DNA of 64,000 bases from Mycobacterium sp. Root265 (lineage in GTDB: Bacteria; Actinomycetota; Actinomycetes; Mycobacteriales; Mycobacteriaceae), in NCBI RefSeq assembly GCF_001428895.1, contig NZ_LMJA01000003.1, forward strand, positions 63,560 through 127,559. Direction: 5' to 3'. The position numbers were made by a program, and so were the translations under genes. The notes below the pieces were generated by a model. It was not told where the DNA came from. It saw only the letters and a list, made by a program, of their open reading frames with translations, and ran no database searches. Below are positions 35,757 through 43,269 of this stretch, piece after piece. Within the stretch, counting starts at the first letter, position 1. The number at the start of each line of letters is the position of its first letter.

Positions 35757-36227
35757 CTACTCGCGGTGACCCAACTCCTGCAGCAGTAGATCCAGTAGCG
35801 GCCGTTGGCCTTTCAGCAGCTTTTCGCGCGCCTCCACCACCCCGAACCAGCCGACCCGGTCCAGTTCCGGATACTCCCGGAACTTCCCGGACCCTCGGGG
35901 CCATTCCAGGGTGAACGTGTTGCTGACCGCGTCGCGGATGTCCAGATCGGCCTCGACCGCGAACACCGTGACCACCTTGCCGCTGGGCTGCCGCAGCGGT
36001 GCGAACGCAATGGGCGGACCCTCCGGTGGTGCCAGGCCGACCTCCTCGGCGAACTCCCGCCGGGCCGCCGCCCACGGGTCCTCGGTGTCGTCGTATTCGC
36101 CCTTGGGGATGGTCCACGCCCCGTCGTCCTTGCGGGCCCAGAACGGACCGCCCGGATGGCCGATGAGCACCTCGGGAATGCCTTCGATGATGCGGTACAC
36201 CAACAGCCCTGCACTCAATCGCGGCAT
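35757..36227 (-). CDS. NUDIX hydrolase
   Basis: A 156-residue protein with a complete Nudix box, G-x5-E-x7-REF-x-EEVG-L (GEYDDTEDPWAAARREF, then AEEVGL), at about 54-76. It follows DGAWTIPKGE. The family removes the nucleoside diphosphate part from varied substrates; the WTIPKGE lead is common in a group acting on dinucleoside polyphosphates or oxidised nucleotides. The ATG at 36227 starts at MPRLSAGLLVYR. Convergent with the kinase gene one base away. Confidence 0.9.
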   Translation of the reverse strand: MPRLSAGLLVYRIIEGIPEVLIGHPGGPFWARKDDGAWTIPKGEYDDTEDPWAAARREFAEEVGLAPPEGPPIAFAPLRQPSGKVVTVFAVEADLDIRDAVSNTFTLEWPRGSGKFREYPELDRVGWFGVVEAREKLLKGQRPLLDLLLQELGHRE

Positions 36228-36339
36228 ACCGCAGGTTAATACGTCGTGAACGTCACATGTCAAGCGTTGTGCGCCCGCGGAATTTAGCGCCACCGCCGCC
36301 GGTTGAACACGGCATAGCACCGAAAGAAGGCAGTAGTCC

Positions 36340-36627
36340 ATGAGGGCAAGAGGTTTCAGGACCCCGCGCACACGCGCACACATCGGTACCGCGCTCGGAG
36401 TAGCGCTGGCAGGTCTGTCGATCGGACTCGCCGCCCCCGCATCCGCCGCCCCGGAAGGGCCGGATTACCTCGACGAAACCCCGGTTGAGCAGCAAAGTCA
36501 GGGCAGTGTCGTGATCGTCGACCGGTTGGGTCCGGTTCAGTTGAACCGGAGCAGGGTCTCGGGTGTCGGACCCGGACTCGCTCCGCTGGAGCTGAACAGG
36601 TCCATCCTTCTCCTCGACGCCGGCTGA
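36340..36627 (+). CDS. Small secreted protein with repeated LNRS motif
   Basis: A 95-residue protein with an Arg-rich signal peptide (cleavage after PASAAP). The mature peptide of about 55 residues contains two similar units, GPVQLNRSRVSG and APLELNRSILL, and no Cys. No family is recognised. The signal peptide, a purine-rich site GAAAGAAGG upstream and the codon pattern support a real gene. It lies 66 bases before the SGNH hydrolase on the same strand. Confidence 0.7.
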   Translation: MRARGFRTPRTRAHIGTALGVALAGLSIGLAAPASAAPEGPDYLDETPVEQQSQGSVVIVDRLGPVQLNRSRVSGVGPGLAPLELNRSILLLDAG

Positions 36628-36680
36628 CCACACGGTGTGGCCCAGCACACACCGCACCGCACGGAACCCGTTCTGCCCAT

Positions 36681-36686
36681 TACAGT
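36681..36686 (+). promoter_or_regulatory. Putative -10 of a leaderless promoter
   Basis: TACAGT (36681-36686) matches TANNNT and lies exactly seven bases before the GTG at 36694. There is no ribosome site in between, so transcription starting at the GTG is likely. Confidence 0.45.
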
Positions 36687-36693
36687 CTGCACC

Positions 36694-37488
36694 GTGGCCG
36701 ACCACCGGTACCGCAGATACGTGGCTGTGGGCGACAGTCAAACCGAAGGACTCTGGGACGTCGATGATTCGGGAACCCTGATCGGGTTCGCCGACCGGTT
36801 GGCCCGGATGATCGACGCGCATTACCCAGGGCTCGGCTACGCCAATCTCGCCGTCCGCGGTAAGCGGGTGCGCGATGTGCTGGACGTGCAGCTGCCACAA
36901 GCCCTGTCGATGCAGCCGGACCTCATCACCGTCTGCGTCGGGATGAACGACGTGACCCGTCCGGGCCGCAAGTTCCGGCAGGCACTCGAAGATCTCGACG
37001 AATTACACCGACAACTGGCGTCTTCGGGCGCCACCGTCGTGACGACGACGTTCCCCGACATCACCCGCATCCTGCCGGCCGGGCGGCTACTGGTGTCGCG
37101 GGTGCTGGAGATCAACGATGTCATCCGCACCGCGGCGGCCGACCACGACTTCCGGCTCGTCGATCTGTACTACGCGGAATCCATGACCGATCCCGACGTG
37201 TGGAGCCCGGACCGGGTGCACGGTTCACGCAGCGGTCATCTGCTCTTCGCCGCGGCGGCCGCCGAGGCACTGGGTTTGCCTGGCAGCAACCATGATTGGT
37301 CGCTGGCCGGGGCGGGTGTCACAGAACACCAGGCTTTCCGGTCACGCATGTACTCACAGCTGCTGTGGACGCAGAACATGTTCATGCCGTGGATCTGGCG
37401 GCATCTGCGCGGGCGCGGCGCCGGGCACGGCCGGGTGCCGCGCCACCCCGAACTCGCCCCGGTGTCGGCGCGCACGGAAGCCCAATAA
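36694..37488 (+). CDS. SGNH/GDSL-type hydrolase
   Basis: A 264-residue SGNH hydrolase. Block I is VAVGDSQTEG (Ser about 14), block III is VCVGMNDVT, and block V is DRVHGSRSGH with the Asp-x-x-His pair, so the catalytic set is complete. No signal peptide. Members are lipases or esterases and acyl-transfer enzymes; substrate unknown. The GTG at 36694 is preferred because of the leaderless -10 in front; an upstream in-frame extension would have no promoter or ribosome site. Confidence 0.88.
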   Translation: MADHRYRRYVAVGDSQTEGLWDVDDSGTLIGFADRLARMIDAHYPGLGYANLAVRGKRVRDVLDVQLPQALSMQPDLITVCVGMNDVTRPGRKFRQALEDLDELHRQLASSGATVVTTTFPDITRILPAGRLLVSRVLEINDVIRTAAADHDFRLVDLYYAESMTDPDVWSPDRVHGSRSGHLLFAAAAAEALGLPGSNHDWSLAGAGVTEHQAFRSRMYSQLLWTQNMFMPWIWRHLRGRGAGHGRVPRHPELAPVSARTEAQ

Positions 37489-37489
37489 C

Positions 37490-37537
37490 GCGCTGGGCGC
37501 TCAGAAGTCCGATGATGCGCTACGCACTCAGAAGCCC
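37490..37537. repeat. Pair of 21-base direct repeats at a convergent gene end
   Basis: The 21 bases at 37490-37510 and 37517-37537 match at 17 positions, both containing CTCAGAAG. The second copy holds the stop codon of the DUF732 gene (minus strand), and the first carries a matching stop triplet further on. A local duplication at the gene end is inferred. Confidence 0.5.
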
Positions 37538-37887
37538 AGTACGTCGATCCCGAACACCTTGCCGTCACCGATGCCGGCGACCGCGGCCGGGCAGAACGCC
37601 GAGATCGCGAGTCCGGTGAACATGGTGGCCGGTCCCAGCGGCATGCCCGCGGAATCGGCGACCCTGGCGGCGACGTCGGCGACGTTCTGACCGGGTTCGG
37701 ACAGCATCGGGCACACCGACTGCCCCAACGCGGCGTTGTCGACCATGTTCGGAGCGGTCACACCGGCCTGGTCGACGGCGTTCAGGAAGCTGTCCGTGAC
37801 GGAGTCCGCGCCGGCCGGCGCGGCAACGGCCAGTGCAGCGGTCGCCGCGGTCATGGTGGACAGCAGGCAAAGCGAAATACGGCGCAT
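37528..37887 (-). CDS. Secreted DUF732 family protein
   Basis: A 119-residue protein with a signal peptide (MRRISLCLLSTMTAATAALA, cleavage near PAGADS). The DUF732 domain follows, with FLNAVDQAGVT and two conserved Cys (SVCPML, SAFCPAA). DUF732 proteins are small mycobacterial secreted proteins of unknown function. A -10 TAGAAT (37901-37896, minus strand) lies eight bases before the ATG, so the mRNA may be leaderless. Confidence 0.85.
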   Translation of the reverse strand: MRRISLCLLSTMTAATAALAVAAPAGADSVTDSFLNAVDQAGVTAPNMVDNAALGQSVCPMLSEPGQNVADVAARVADSAGMPLGPATMFTGLAISAFCPAAVAGIGDGKVFGIDVLGF

Positions 37888-37907
37888 GGGCGGCAATTCT
37901 ACGGTGC

Positions 37908-38501
37908 TCAGATCCCGGCCCAGCCCGCGTCGATCTGCGCGGCCACATCGATGATCCTGGCCTGTCGTGCGCCCGGGCTGTCGATCTCGCCCACCACGTG
38001 CGCGGCGATGAAACGTTTGATCTCGGCGTCGACACCGGCGAGCACCCGCAGCGCCTCGGCCCGCAGCGTGCCCGAGGTCACGTGAATCGAGATGTCCTTG
38101 GAGCCCGGCTTGTCCACGTCGATGATCAGCAGCAGCGGGGTGGCCGCCCGCGCCGTCGCCTGCAGGGCGATCTCGCCGAACACCATGAAGCGCGGCCGGT
38201 CGATCCGCAGGTCGATCACCATGTTGATCTCCAGCGGGATACGGATGTCGAAGGTGATGGCCTGACCGACGTGCCGGGTCACCCGGGGCGCCTGGATGCG
38301 CACGCGGGCGGTGACCTTGGCGATCCCGCCGGGCCCTTGGGCCATCGGCCCCATCTCGAACTCGTCACCGGCGATCGCGCCGATCGCGTCCGCGACACGC
38401 TTCTCGGAGACCGCGACCTCGAAGAAGCGGCGGCCGAACTCCTCGTAACTCAGGTCCTGCGGTGCGTTGTCGGCAGCAGACCCGGGGGAAGAACTGTCCA
38501 T
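37908..38501 (-). CDS. Conserved hypothetical protein, possible lipid-binding beta-barrel
   Basis: A 197-residue protein without signal peptide or membrane helix. The body alternates hydrophobic and polar residues (ITFDIRIPLEINMVIDLRID, then RPRFMVFGEIALQ), as in long beta-strands. The C-terminus is helical. No recognised family. It starts 16 bases after the ketosteroid-isomerase-like gene and is probably in the same operon. The ATG at 38501 has GGTGG upstream; a GTG at 38513 is possible. Confidence 0.7.
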   Translation of the reverse strand: MDSSSPGSAADNAPQDLSYEEFGRRFFEVAVSEKRVADAIGAIAGDEFEMGPMAQGPGGIAKVTARVRIQAPRVTRHVGQAITFDIRIPLEINMVIDLRIDRPRFMVFGEIALQATARAATPLLLIIDVDKPGSKDISIHVTSGTLRAEALRVLAGVDAEIKRFIAAHVVGEIDSPGARQARIIDVAAQIDAGWAGI

Positions 38502-38517
38502 GGTGGATACCACCGTC

Positions 38518-39363
38518 TCATGTCACCGGGTCGCTGCGATCCCCCGCCTGCGCTTTGTCACCGGCCTCGACGAACAGTCGCAGCCGCTGCACCCGGGTCG
38601 GTCGCGATGCCACATCGGCGATCAGCACCGCGTCACCGCCGGGCCCGGTGACGCTCACGGCGACGTGCCGTCCCGCCACGACCGTGGTGCGTCGTCGCGT
38701 ACCGGCCAGTGCCGCGACGAGTTCGGTCGGCTTGAGCCGGTCCTCGTCGCCCGAAGTGATGTCGGCGTCGGGCCCCAGCACCCGCTTCACCGCGACCTCG
38801 TTGCCTGCGCAGGCGTCGTCGATCAGCTGCGCGATGTGGCGTTTGCCGCGCACGCCGACGCCCACCGCCCCGGACATGAACCCGGCCGCCCCCGACGGCC
38901 CCTGGTTGGTCAGCAGTGCCCGGGTCAGCTGCAGTGCGGCAGGTACCGCGGCGGGGCCGTTGCGGGCGAACTGCCACGCCATCGCCGGTAGCTCCCAATA
39001 CGCCTGCAACCGGGAGATGAGCAGTTCGTCGGGGCTCCCGGCCGATTGCACGTCGTAACGCAGGATCGCCGGGATGTGCATTGTCACCGCGGCACCCATC
39101 GACACCTCGAGCACCAGGTCACGCAGCACGGTGGCACCGCGCACGATGTCGATGCCGCGGTGGAAGGTGATGTCCCGCGGGCCGATGAAGGTGTTGTAGA
39201 ACCGCTCGATCTCGGCATGCCCGACATGAGGACGCGAACCGACCGGATCCTGGACCTTCCCGTCGCCGGTGAACAGCCCGACCCAGCCGGCCCGGTCGTG
39301 TGCACCGGCGGCTGCGGGCGAGCGCTCCACGGTTGCCAGAACCGCACCTCGTGTTATGGACAT
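38518..39363 (-). CDS. SnoaL/ketosteroid-isomerase-like domain protein
   Basis: A 281-residue protein. The first about 150 residues form an NTF2-like fold (HDRAGWVGLFTGDGKVQDPV, then GHAEIERFYNTFIGPRDITF). The C-terminal half has a second region ending SRPTRVQRLRLFVEAG, which resembles the last strands of another NTF2-like unit. Duplicated SnoaL-like proteins bind or isomerise polyketide or steroid-type ligands. ATG at 39363. Divergent from the 118-residue conserved gene; operon with the downstream hypothetical. Confidence 0.78.
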   Translation of the reverse strand: MSITRGAVLATVERSPAAAGAHDRAGWVGLFTGDGKVQDPVGSRPHVGHAEIERFYNTFIGPRDITFHRGIDIVRGATVLRDLVLEVSMGAAVTMHIPAILRYDVQSAGSPDELLISRLQAYWELPAMAWQFARNGPAAVPAALQLTRALLTNQGPSGAAGFMSGAVGVGVRGKRHIAQLIDDACAGNEVAVKRVLGPDADITSGDEDRLKPTELVAALAGTRRRTTVVAGRHVAVSVTGPGGDAVLIADVASRPTRVQRLRLFVEAGDKAQAGDRSDPVT

Positions 39364-39400
39364 ATCCTTGGGTACCACCCCTGCGTGAAGGAGGACGGCG

Positions 39401-39757
39401 ATGAGCCAGAACGGGCCGTTCGGCATCGACCCAGAAGAGTTTGACAGGCTTGCCCGCGAAGCCGGCGAGGGGCTGCGCGACGCGCTGGACCGGTTCGGCA
39501 AGCGGGCGGGCTGGGCCACCCTGATCGATCAGTTCACCAGCCAGGCCCAGCCGGTCCGGCCCGAGACCACCGGTGACACCGGCGACGGGGTGTGGGCGAT
39601 CTACAGCGTCGATGCCGCGGGCGGCGCCCGCATCGAAGAGGTCTACCCGAGCGAGCTGGACGCGCTGCGGGCCAACAAGAACAACACCGATCCGTCCCGC
39701 CGTGTGCGTTTCCTGCCCTACGGGATCGCGGTCAGTGTGCTCGACGCGCCCGAATAG
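39401..39757 (+). CDS. Conserved hypothetical cytoplasmic protein
   Basis: A 118-residue protein with a helical N-terminus (DPEEFDRLAREAGEGLRDAL) and a compact C-terminal part (GVWAIYSVDAAGGARIEEVY, RVRFLPYGIAVSVL). No family is recognised. A strong ribosome site GAAGGAGGAC precedes the ATG, giving good support for translation. It diverges from the SnoaL-like gene across 37 bases. Confidence 0.75.
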   Translation: MSQNGPFGIDPEEFDRLAREAGEGLRDALDRFGKRAGWATLIDQFTSQAQPVRPETTGDTGDGVWAIYSVDAAGGARIEEVYPSELDALRANKNNTDPSRRVRFLPYGIAVSVLDAPE

Positions 39758-39825
39758 CCCCGCGCTGAGCGTCGACACCATTAAACTTTGCCGCGGTACG
39801 GGCACGACCTGGCAAAGGGTGGGAC

Positions 39826-40230
39826 ATGATTCGTGAATTGACGGTTGCTGTATCGATCGCGGCCGCCGCGCTGAGCTTTGCCGCGCCTGCCGCAGCCGAT
39901 GACGAGTCGGGCCGCTACCCGACCGATGTGCCCGGAATGAACTATCACGCCGCGCTCGGTGCGCCGTGCGACAACACTCAGCTGTTCACCTTCGGGCGCG
40001 GCCGCGGTGGTCAGGCGATGAAGTGCAGCTGGATTCCCAACCAGTGGCCGCCGGTGTACACCGGGTTCTGGACGATCTCCTATCCGCTGCACGGTGTGCA
40101 GGAGACGGGCGCTCCCTGCTCGGTGGCCAAGGGCGCAGCACAGACACCCGACGGTCGCCCGATGCTCTGCCTGGGCGCGCAGGGCTGGCAGCCCGGCGTA
40201 CTGACCGGTGACGGGTTCTTCCCGGCCTGA
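39826..40230 (+). CDS. Small secreted protein with paired cysteines
   Basis: A 134-residue protein. Signal peptide MIRELTVAVSIAAAALSFAA is cleaved near PAAADDE. The mature part has four Cys (GAPCDN, MKCSW, GAPCSV, MLCLG), probably two disulphides, and is rich in Trp/Pro/Gly. The pattern is common in mycobacterial secreted hypotheticals. GGTGGG precedes the ATG. Function unknown. Confidence 0.78.
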   Translation: MIRELTVAVSIAAAALSFAAPAAADDESGRYPTDVPGMNYHAALGAPCDNTQLFTFGRGRGGQAMKCSWIPNQWPPVYTGFWTISYPLHGVQETGAPCSVAKGAAQTPDGRPMLCLGAQGWQPGVLTGDGFFPA

Positions 40231-40239
40231 GTCGGCGGC

Positions 40240-41403
40240 TCAGCTCTCGACCGGCACGAGGGAGCTCAGCGGACCGAATCGAGGTCCGGTGTCCCCGAGC
40301 TGTGACTGACGTGCCAGCAACAGCCCGTGATCGGCCAGCTCCACCTGATGCGCCCGCCGTTGTGATTCCCAGCGCTCGAGCGCGTCGGCTCGTCCGCCGC
40401 GGGCGGACCCGAGGGCGTCGGCCAGCGCAGCCGCGTCACCGAATGCCTTGGACGTCCCGGACGCGGTATGTGGCCGCACGGTGCCCGCGGCGTCGCCGAT
40501 GAGAACAACACGGTCACCGAGCATCGGTCCTCCCGGCATGTCGTACACCGGCTGCATGAAGACCGTCGAATGCCCGACCAGTTCGGCGAACTGCGGCGGC
40601 AGCACAGTGCCCGCCAACGCGCCGAGCCACGCGGTCGTCTCCTCGGTCAGTTCCCCGGCCGGCACGAAATAGTCGTAACGGCGCCCCGTCCGTCCGGTGA
40701 GCAGTCCGGCAAGTGCCGGTTCCTCGACGTTGACGTACCAGACCCAATTCACCCGCCGGTTCCCCGGCGTGGTGTCACCGTCGGCCCCGGGCACCAGGTA
40801 GCAGAGCAGCTGCAGGCCGGGGACACCGAACAGCGTGAACCGCTCGGCGAGCAGGTCGATCAGATCCCGGGGCAGACCGGCCTCGGGTTCCAGACCCCGG
40901 AACGCGACATAGCCCGAAAAGCGTGGCACCCCGGCCACATCCATCGATGTGCGCACCGCCGAACCCACCCCGTCGGCGCCGACGACGAGGGACGAACGCA
41001 CGTGGTGGCCGCCGAAATCGGCGGTCACACCGCCGTCGTCGATCGCTGCCGAGGTGAACGTGCTGTCGAGTTGGTAGGCGCCGTCGGGCAGCGCACGGCG
41101 CAGCGTGTCGAAAAGGGTGTCCCAGGACGTCATCCATTGCGGCGCGCGGTAACTGGTGAGGCTGCCATCGCGGTGCAGCTGCTGGCGTTCCTGCAGCAGC
41201 ACACTCACCGCGGACACCGGGTGGCCGAGCCGCCCGAGTAGGTCCGCGACCTCGGGCTGCATGACGATGCCGGCGCCGCGCGGCTGGGTGCGATCCTTGG
41301 ACCGCTCGTAGACCGTGACGTCGGCGCCGATCGCGCGCAATTCGTGCGCCGCTGCCAGCCCGCCGAGCGAGCCGCCCACGACGGTGATGGTGTCGAATGC
41401 CAT
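40240..41403 (-). CDS. FAD-dependent aromatic-ring monooxygenase
   Basis: A 387-residue class A flavoprotein monooxygenase. It has the GxGxxG-type VVGGSLGGLAAAHELRA, the middle VVGADGVGSAVR (DG motif) and the FAD-ribityl GDRVVLIGDAAGTVRPHTA. Overall pattern resembles 2,6-dihydroxypyridine and salicylate-type hydroxylases. It probably hydroxylates an aromatic or N-heterocyclic acid with NAD(P)H. ATG at 41403. Divergent from the acyl-CoA synthetase across 161 bases that carry two strong dyads, so the two genes are likely regulated together. Confidence 0.9.
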   Translation of the reverse strand: MAFDTITVVGGSLGGLAAAHELRAIGADVTVYERSKDRTQPRGAGIVMQPEVADLLGRLGHPVSAVSVLLQERQQLHRDGSLTSYRAPQWMTSWDTLFDTLRRALPDGAYQLDSTFTSAAIDDGGVTADFGGHHVRSSLVVGADGVGSAVRTSMDVAGVPRFSGYVAFRGLEPEAGLPRDLIDLLAERFTLFGVPGLQLLCYLVPGADGDTTPGNRRVNWVWYVNVEEPALAGLLTGRTGRRYDYFVPAGELTEETTAWLGALAGTVLPPQFAELVGHSTVFMQPVYDMPGGPMLGDRVVLIGDAAGTVRPHTASGTSKAFGDAAALADALGSARGGRADALERWESQRRAHQVELADHGLLLARQSQLGDTGPRFGPLSSLVPVES

Positions 41404-41458
41404 GTCCGTAATCGTGGCACCGGCCGGCGCTGGTGTCGTTCCCGCTGTCAGCAGACTC

Positions 41459-41482
41459 GCTCTACCGGCTGGCCGGTAGAGC
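41459..41482. promoter_or_regulatory. Perfect 24-base palindrome between divergent catabolic genes
   Basis: Arms GCTCTACCGGC (41459-41469) and GCCGGTAGAGC (41472-41482) are exact inverse complements around TG. The site is 56 bases upstream of the monooxygenase start and has no T-run, so an operator is more likely than a terminator. Confidence 0.5.
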
Positions 41483-41526
41483 GACAACATTCCTGGGCTG
41501 AGACAGAAAGCTGACTGACCGATCTC

Positions 41527-41557
41527 GACCATACGCAGAGGTGGCCAATGTATGGTC
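41527..41557 (+). promoter_or_regulatory. Inverted repeat overlapping the acyl-CoA synthetase promoter
   Basis: GACCATAC (41527-41534) and GTATGGTC (41550-41557) are exact inverted repeats 15 bases apart. The right arm contains TATGGT (41551-41556), a -10-like hexamer eight bases before the ATG at 41565. A repressor site over a near-leaderless promoter is inferred. Confidence 0.5.
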
Positions 41558-41564
41558 TGTTGTC

Positions 41565-43229
41565 ATGAGCGGCGTGACCTTCGACCTGTCCTCGGTATTC
41601 CGCACGGTGGCCGGCGCCATCGGCGACCAGACCTTTCTGGTCTGGCGGGATCGCCGATTCAATTATGCGGAATTCGACGCCCGGATCGACGGGTTTGCGC
41701 ACTACTTGGCGTCTGCGGGGCTGGGCTGCCACACCGAGCGCGGCGCCCTCGACGGTCACGAGTCCGGGCAGGACCATCTCGGCATCTATCTGCGCAACGG
41801 CAACGAGTACCTGGAGTCGATGATCGGCGCCTACCGCGCCCGGGTCGCGCCGTTCAACGTGAGCTACCGCTATGTCGAGGAAGAACTCGTCTACCTGCTC
41901 AATGATTCGAAGGCCCGTGCCCTGGTCTACAACGCGGAGTTCGCCCCGCGGGTGGCCGCGATCCGTGAGCGCGTCCCGCATCTGCAGGTGCTGATCCAGG
42001 TTGCCGACGAGTCCGGCAACGACCTGCTGCCCGGCGCCGTGGACTACGAGACGATCCTGGGCACCCCGGCACCGGCCGGCGGACTTCCGGCCGCATCCGG
42101 CGATGACCTCTACATCCTGTACACCGGCGGTACCACCGGCATGCCCAAGGGCGTGCTGTGGCGCCAGCACGACATCTTCCTGTCCTCGATGGGCGGCCGG
42201 CCGTTCGGCAGCGATCAGGCACTGGCCTCCTACGAGGAACTCGCCGAGAAGGCCCGCGCCGGCGGCGGGGCGATGTCGATGCTGATGATCCCCCCGTTCA
42301 TGCACGGCGCCGCACAGTGGGCGGCGTACAACGCGATCACCATGGGCGGGCGCCTGGTCATACCCGACGATGTGGAACGGTTGCGTCCCGCCGAGGTCTT
42401 ACGACTCGCCGAACGTGAACGGGTCCTGACCATTCCGGTCGTCGGTGATGCGGTGGCCCGGCCCCTCGTCGAAGAGATCGAGAAGGGCGACTACGACCTG
42501 TCCGGGCTCTTCACCATCACCAACGGCGGTGCCGCGCTCTCACCGACGGTGCGCGAGCGCATCTTGAGCGCCCTGCCGCACGTGATGCTGCTCGACGCCG
42601 TCGGCGCCTCGGAATCCGGCGCGCAGCTGAGCACCTTCTCCACCGCCGGGGGCGCGACGACCGCGGCCGTGTTCGACGCCCAGTCGGATACCGCGGTGGT
42701 CGCCGAGGACTTCAGCCGGGTGCTGGCACCCGGCGAGGGCGGCGGCTGGCTGGCGCGCCGCGATCTGATCCCGCTGGGCTACCTCGGCGACCCGGACAAG
42801 ACGGCCCGTACCTTCCCCACCATCGACGGGGTGCGCTGGTCGGTTCCGGGTGACCGGGCGAATGTCCTGGAGGACGGACGGATTCATCTGCTGGGCCGAG
42901 ATTCGGTCACCATCAATTCCGGCGGCGAGAAGATCTTCGTCGAGGAGGTGGAGCGCGCCATCGCCGCGCACCCGGCCGTCTACGACGTCGTGGTGGTGGG
43001 CAGGCCGTCCGAACGCTGGGGCTCCGAGGTGGTGGCAGTTGTGCAACTCGCCGAGGGCGCCAGTGCCGACGACGAGGACCTGGCCGCGGTGTGCGGGCAG
43101 TCGGTGGCACGGTACAAGATCCCGAAAGCCTTTGTCCGCCATCCCAAGATCGTGCGCTCACCAGCAGGCAAGGCCGACTACCGGTGGGCCAAGGCGGTGG
43201 CCGCCGGAGAGAGCGTGCCGGCGAGCTGA
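41565..43229 (+). CDS. Acyl-CoA synthetase (FadD type)
   Basis: A 554-residue AMP-forming ligase. The P-loop is LYILYTGGTTGMPKGVLWRQ (about 188-207). The A5 motif is LLDAVGASESGAQ, the A8 hinge LLGRDSVTINSGGEKIFVEE and the A10 lysine SPAGKADY. The WRQ after the P-loop is typical of the FadD19-like (steroid or branched side-chain) branch. It activates a carboxylic acid to its CoA thioester. The ATG at 41565 follows a -10 by eight bases. Divergent from a FAD monooxygenase; both probably serve one degradation route. Confidence 0.92.
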   Translation: MSGVTFDLSSVFRTVAGAIGDQTFLVWRDRRFNYAEFDARIDGFAHYLASAGLGCHTERGALDGHESGQDHLGIYLRNGNEYLESMIGAYRARVAPFNVSYRYVEEELVYLLNDSKARALVYNAEFAPRVAAIRERVPHLQVLIQVADESGNDLLPGAVDYETILGTPAPAGGLPAASGDDLYILYTGGTTGMPKGVLWRQHDIFLSSMGGRPFGSDQALASYEELAEKARAGGGAMSMLMIPPFMHGAAQWAAYNAITMGGRLVIPDDVERLRPAEVLRLAERERVLTIPVVGDAVARPLVEEIEKGDYDLSGLFTITNGGAALSPTVRERILSALPHVMLLDAVGASESGAQLSTFSTAGGATTAAVFDAQSDTAVVAEDFSRVLAPGEGGGWLARRDLIPLGYLGDPDKTARTFPTIDGVRWSVPGDRANVLEDGRIHLLGRDSVTINSGGEKIFVEEVERAIAAHPAVYDVVVVGRPSERWGSEVVAVVQLAEGASADDEDLAAVCGQSVARYKIPKAFVRHPKIVRSPAGKADYRWAKAVAAGESVPAS

Positions 43230-43269
43230 TCGCGGGCCGTCTTTCGCGCCGGCACCGCCCTCACCACAC

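Noticed and set aside
41459-41482. 24-base palindrome as a transcription terminator
   Set aside because: It lies between divergent starts, not after a gene, and has no T-run; an operator is more likely.
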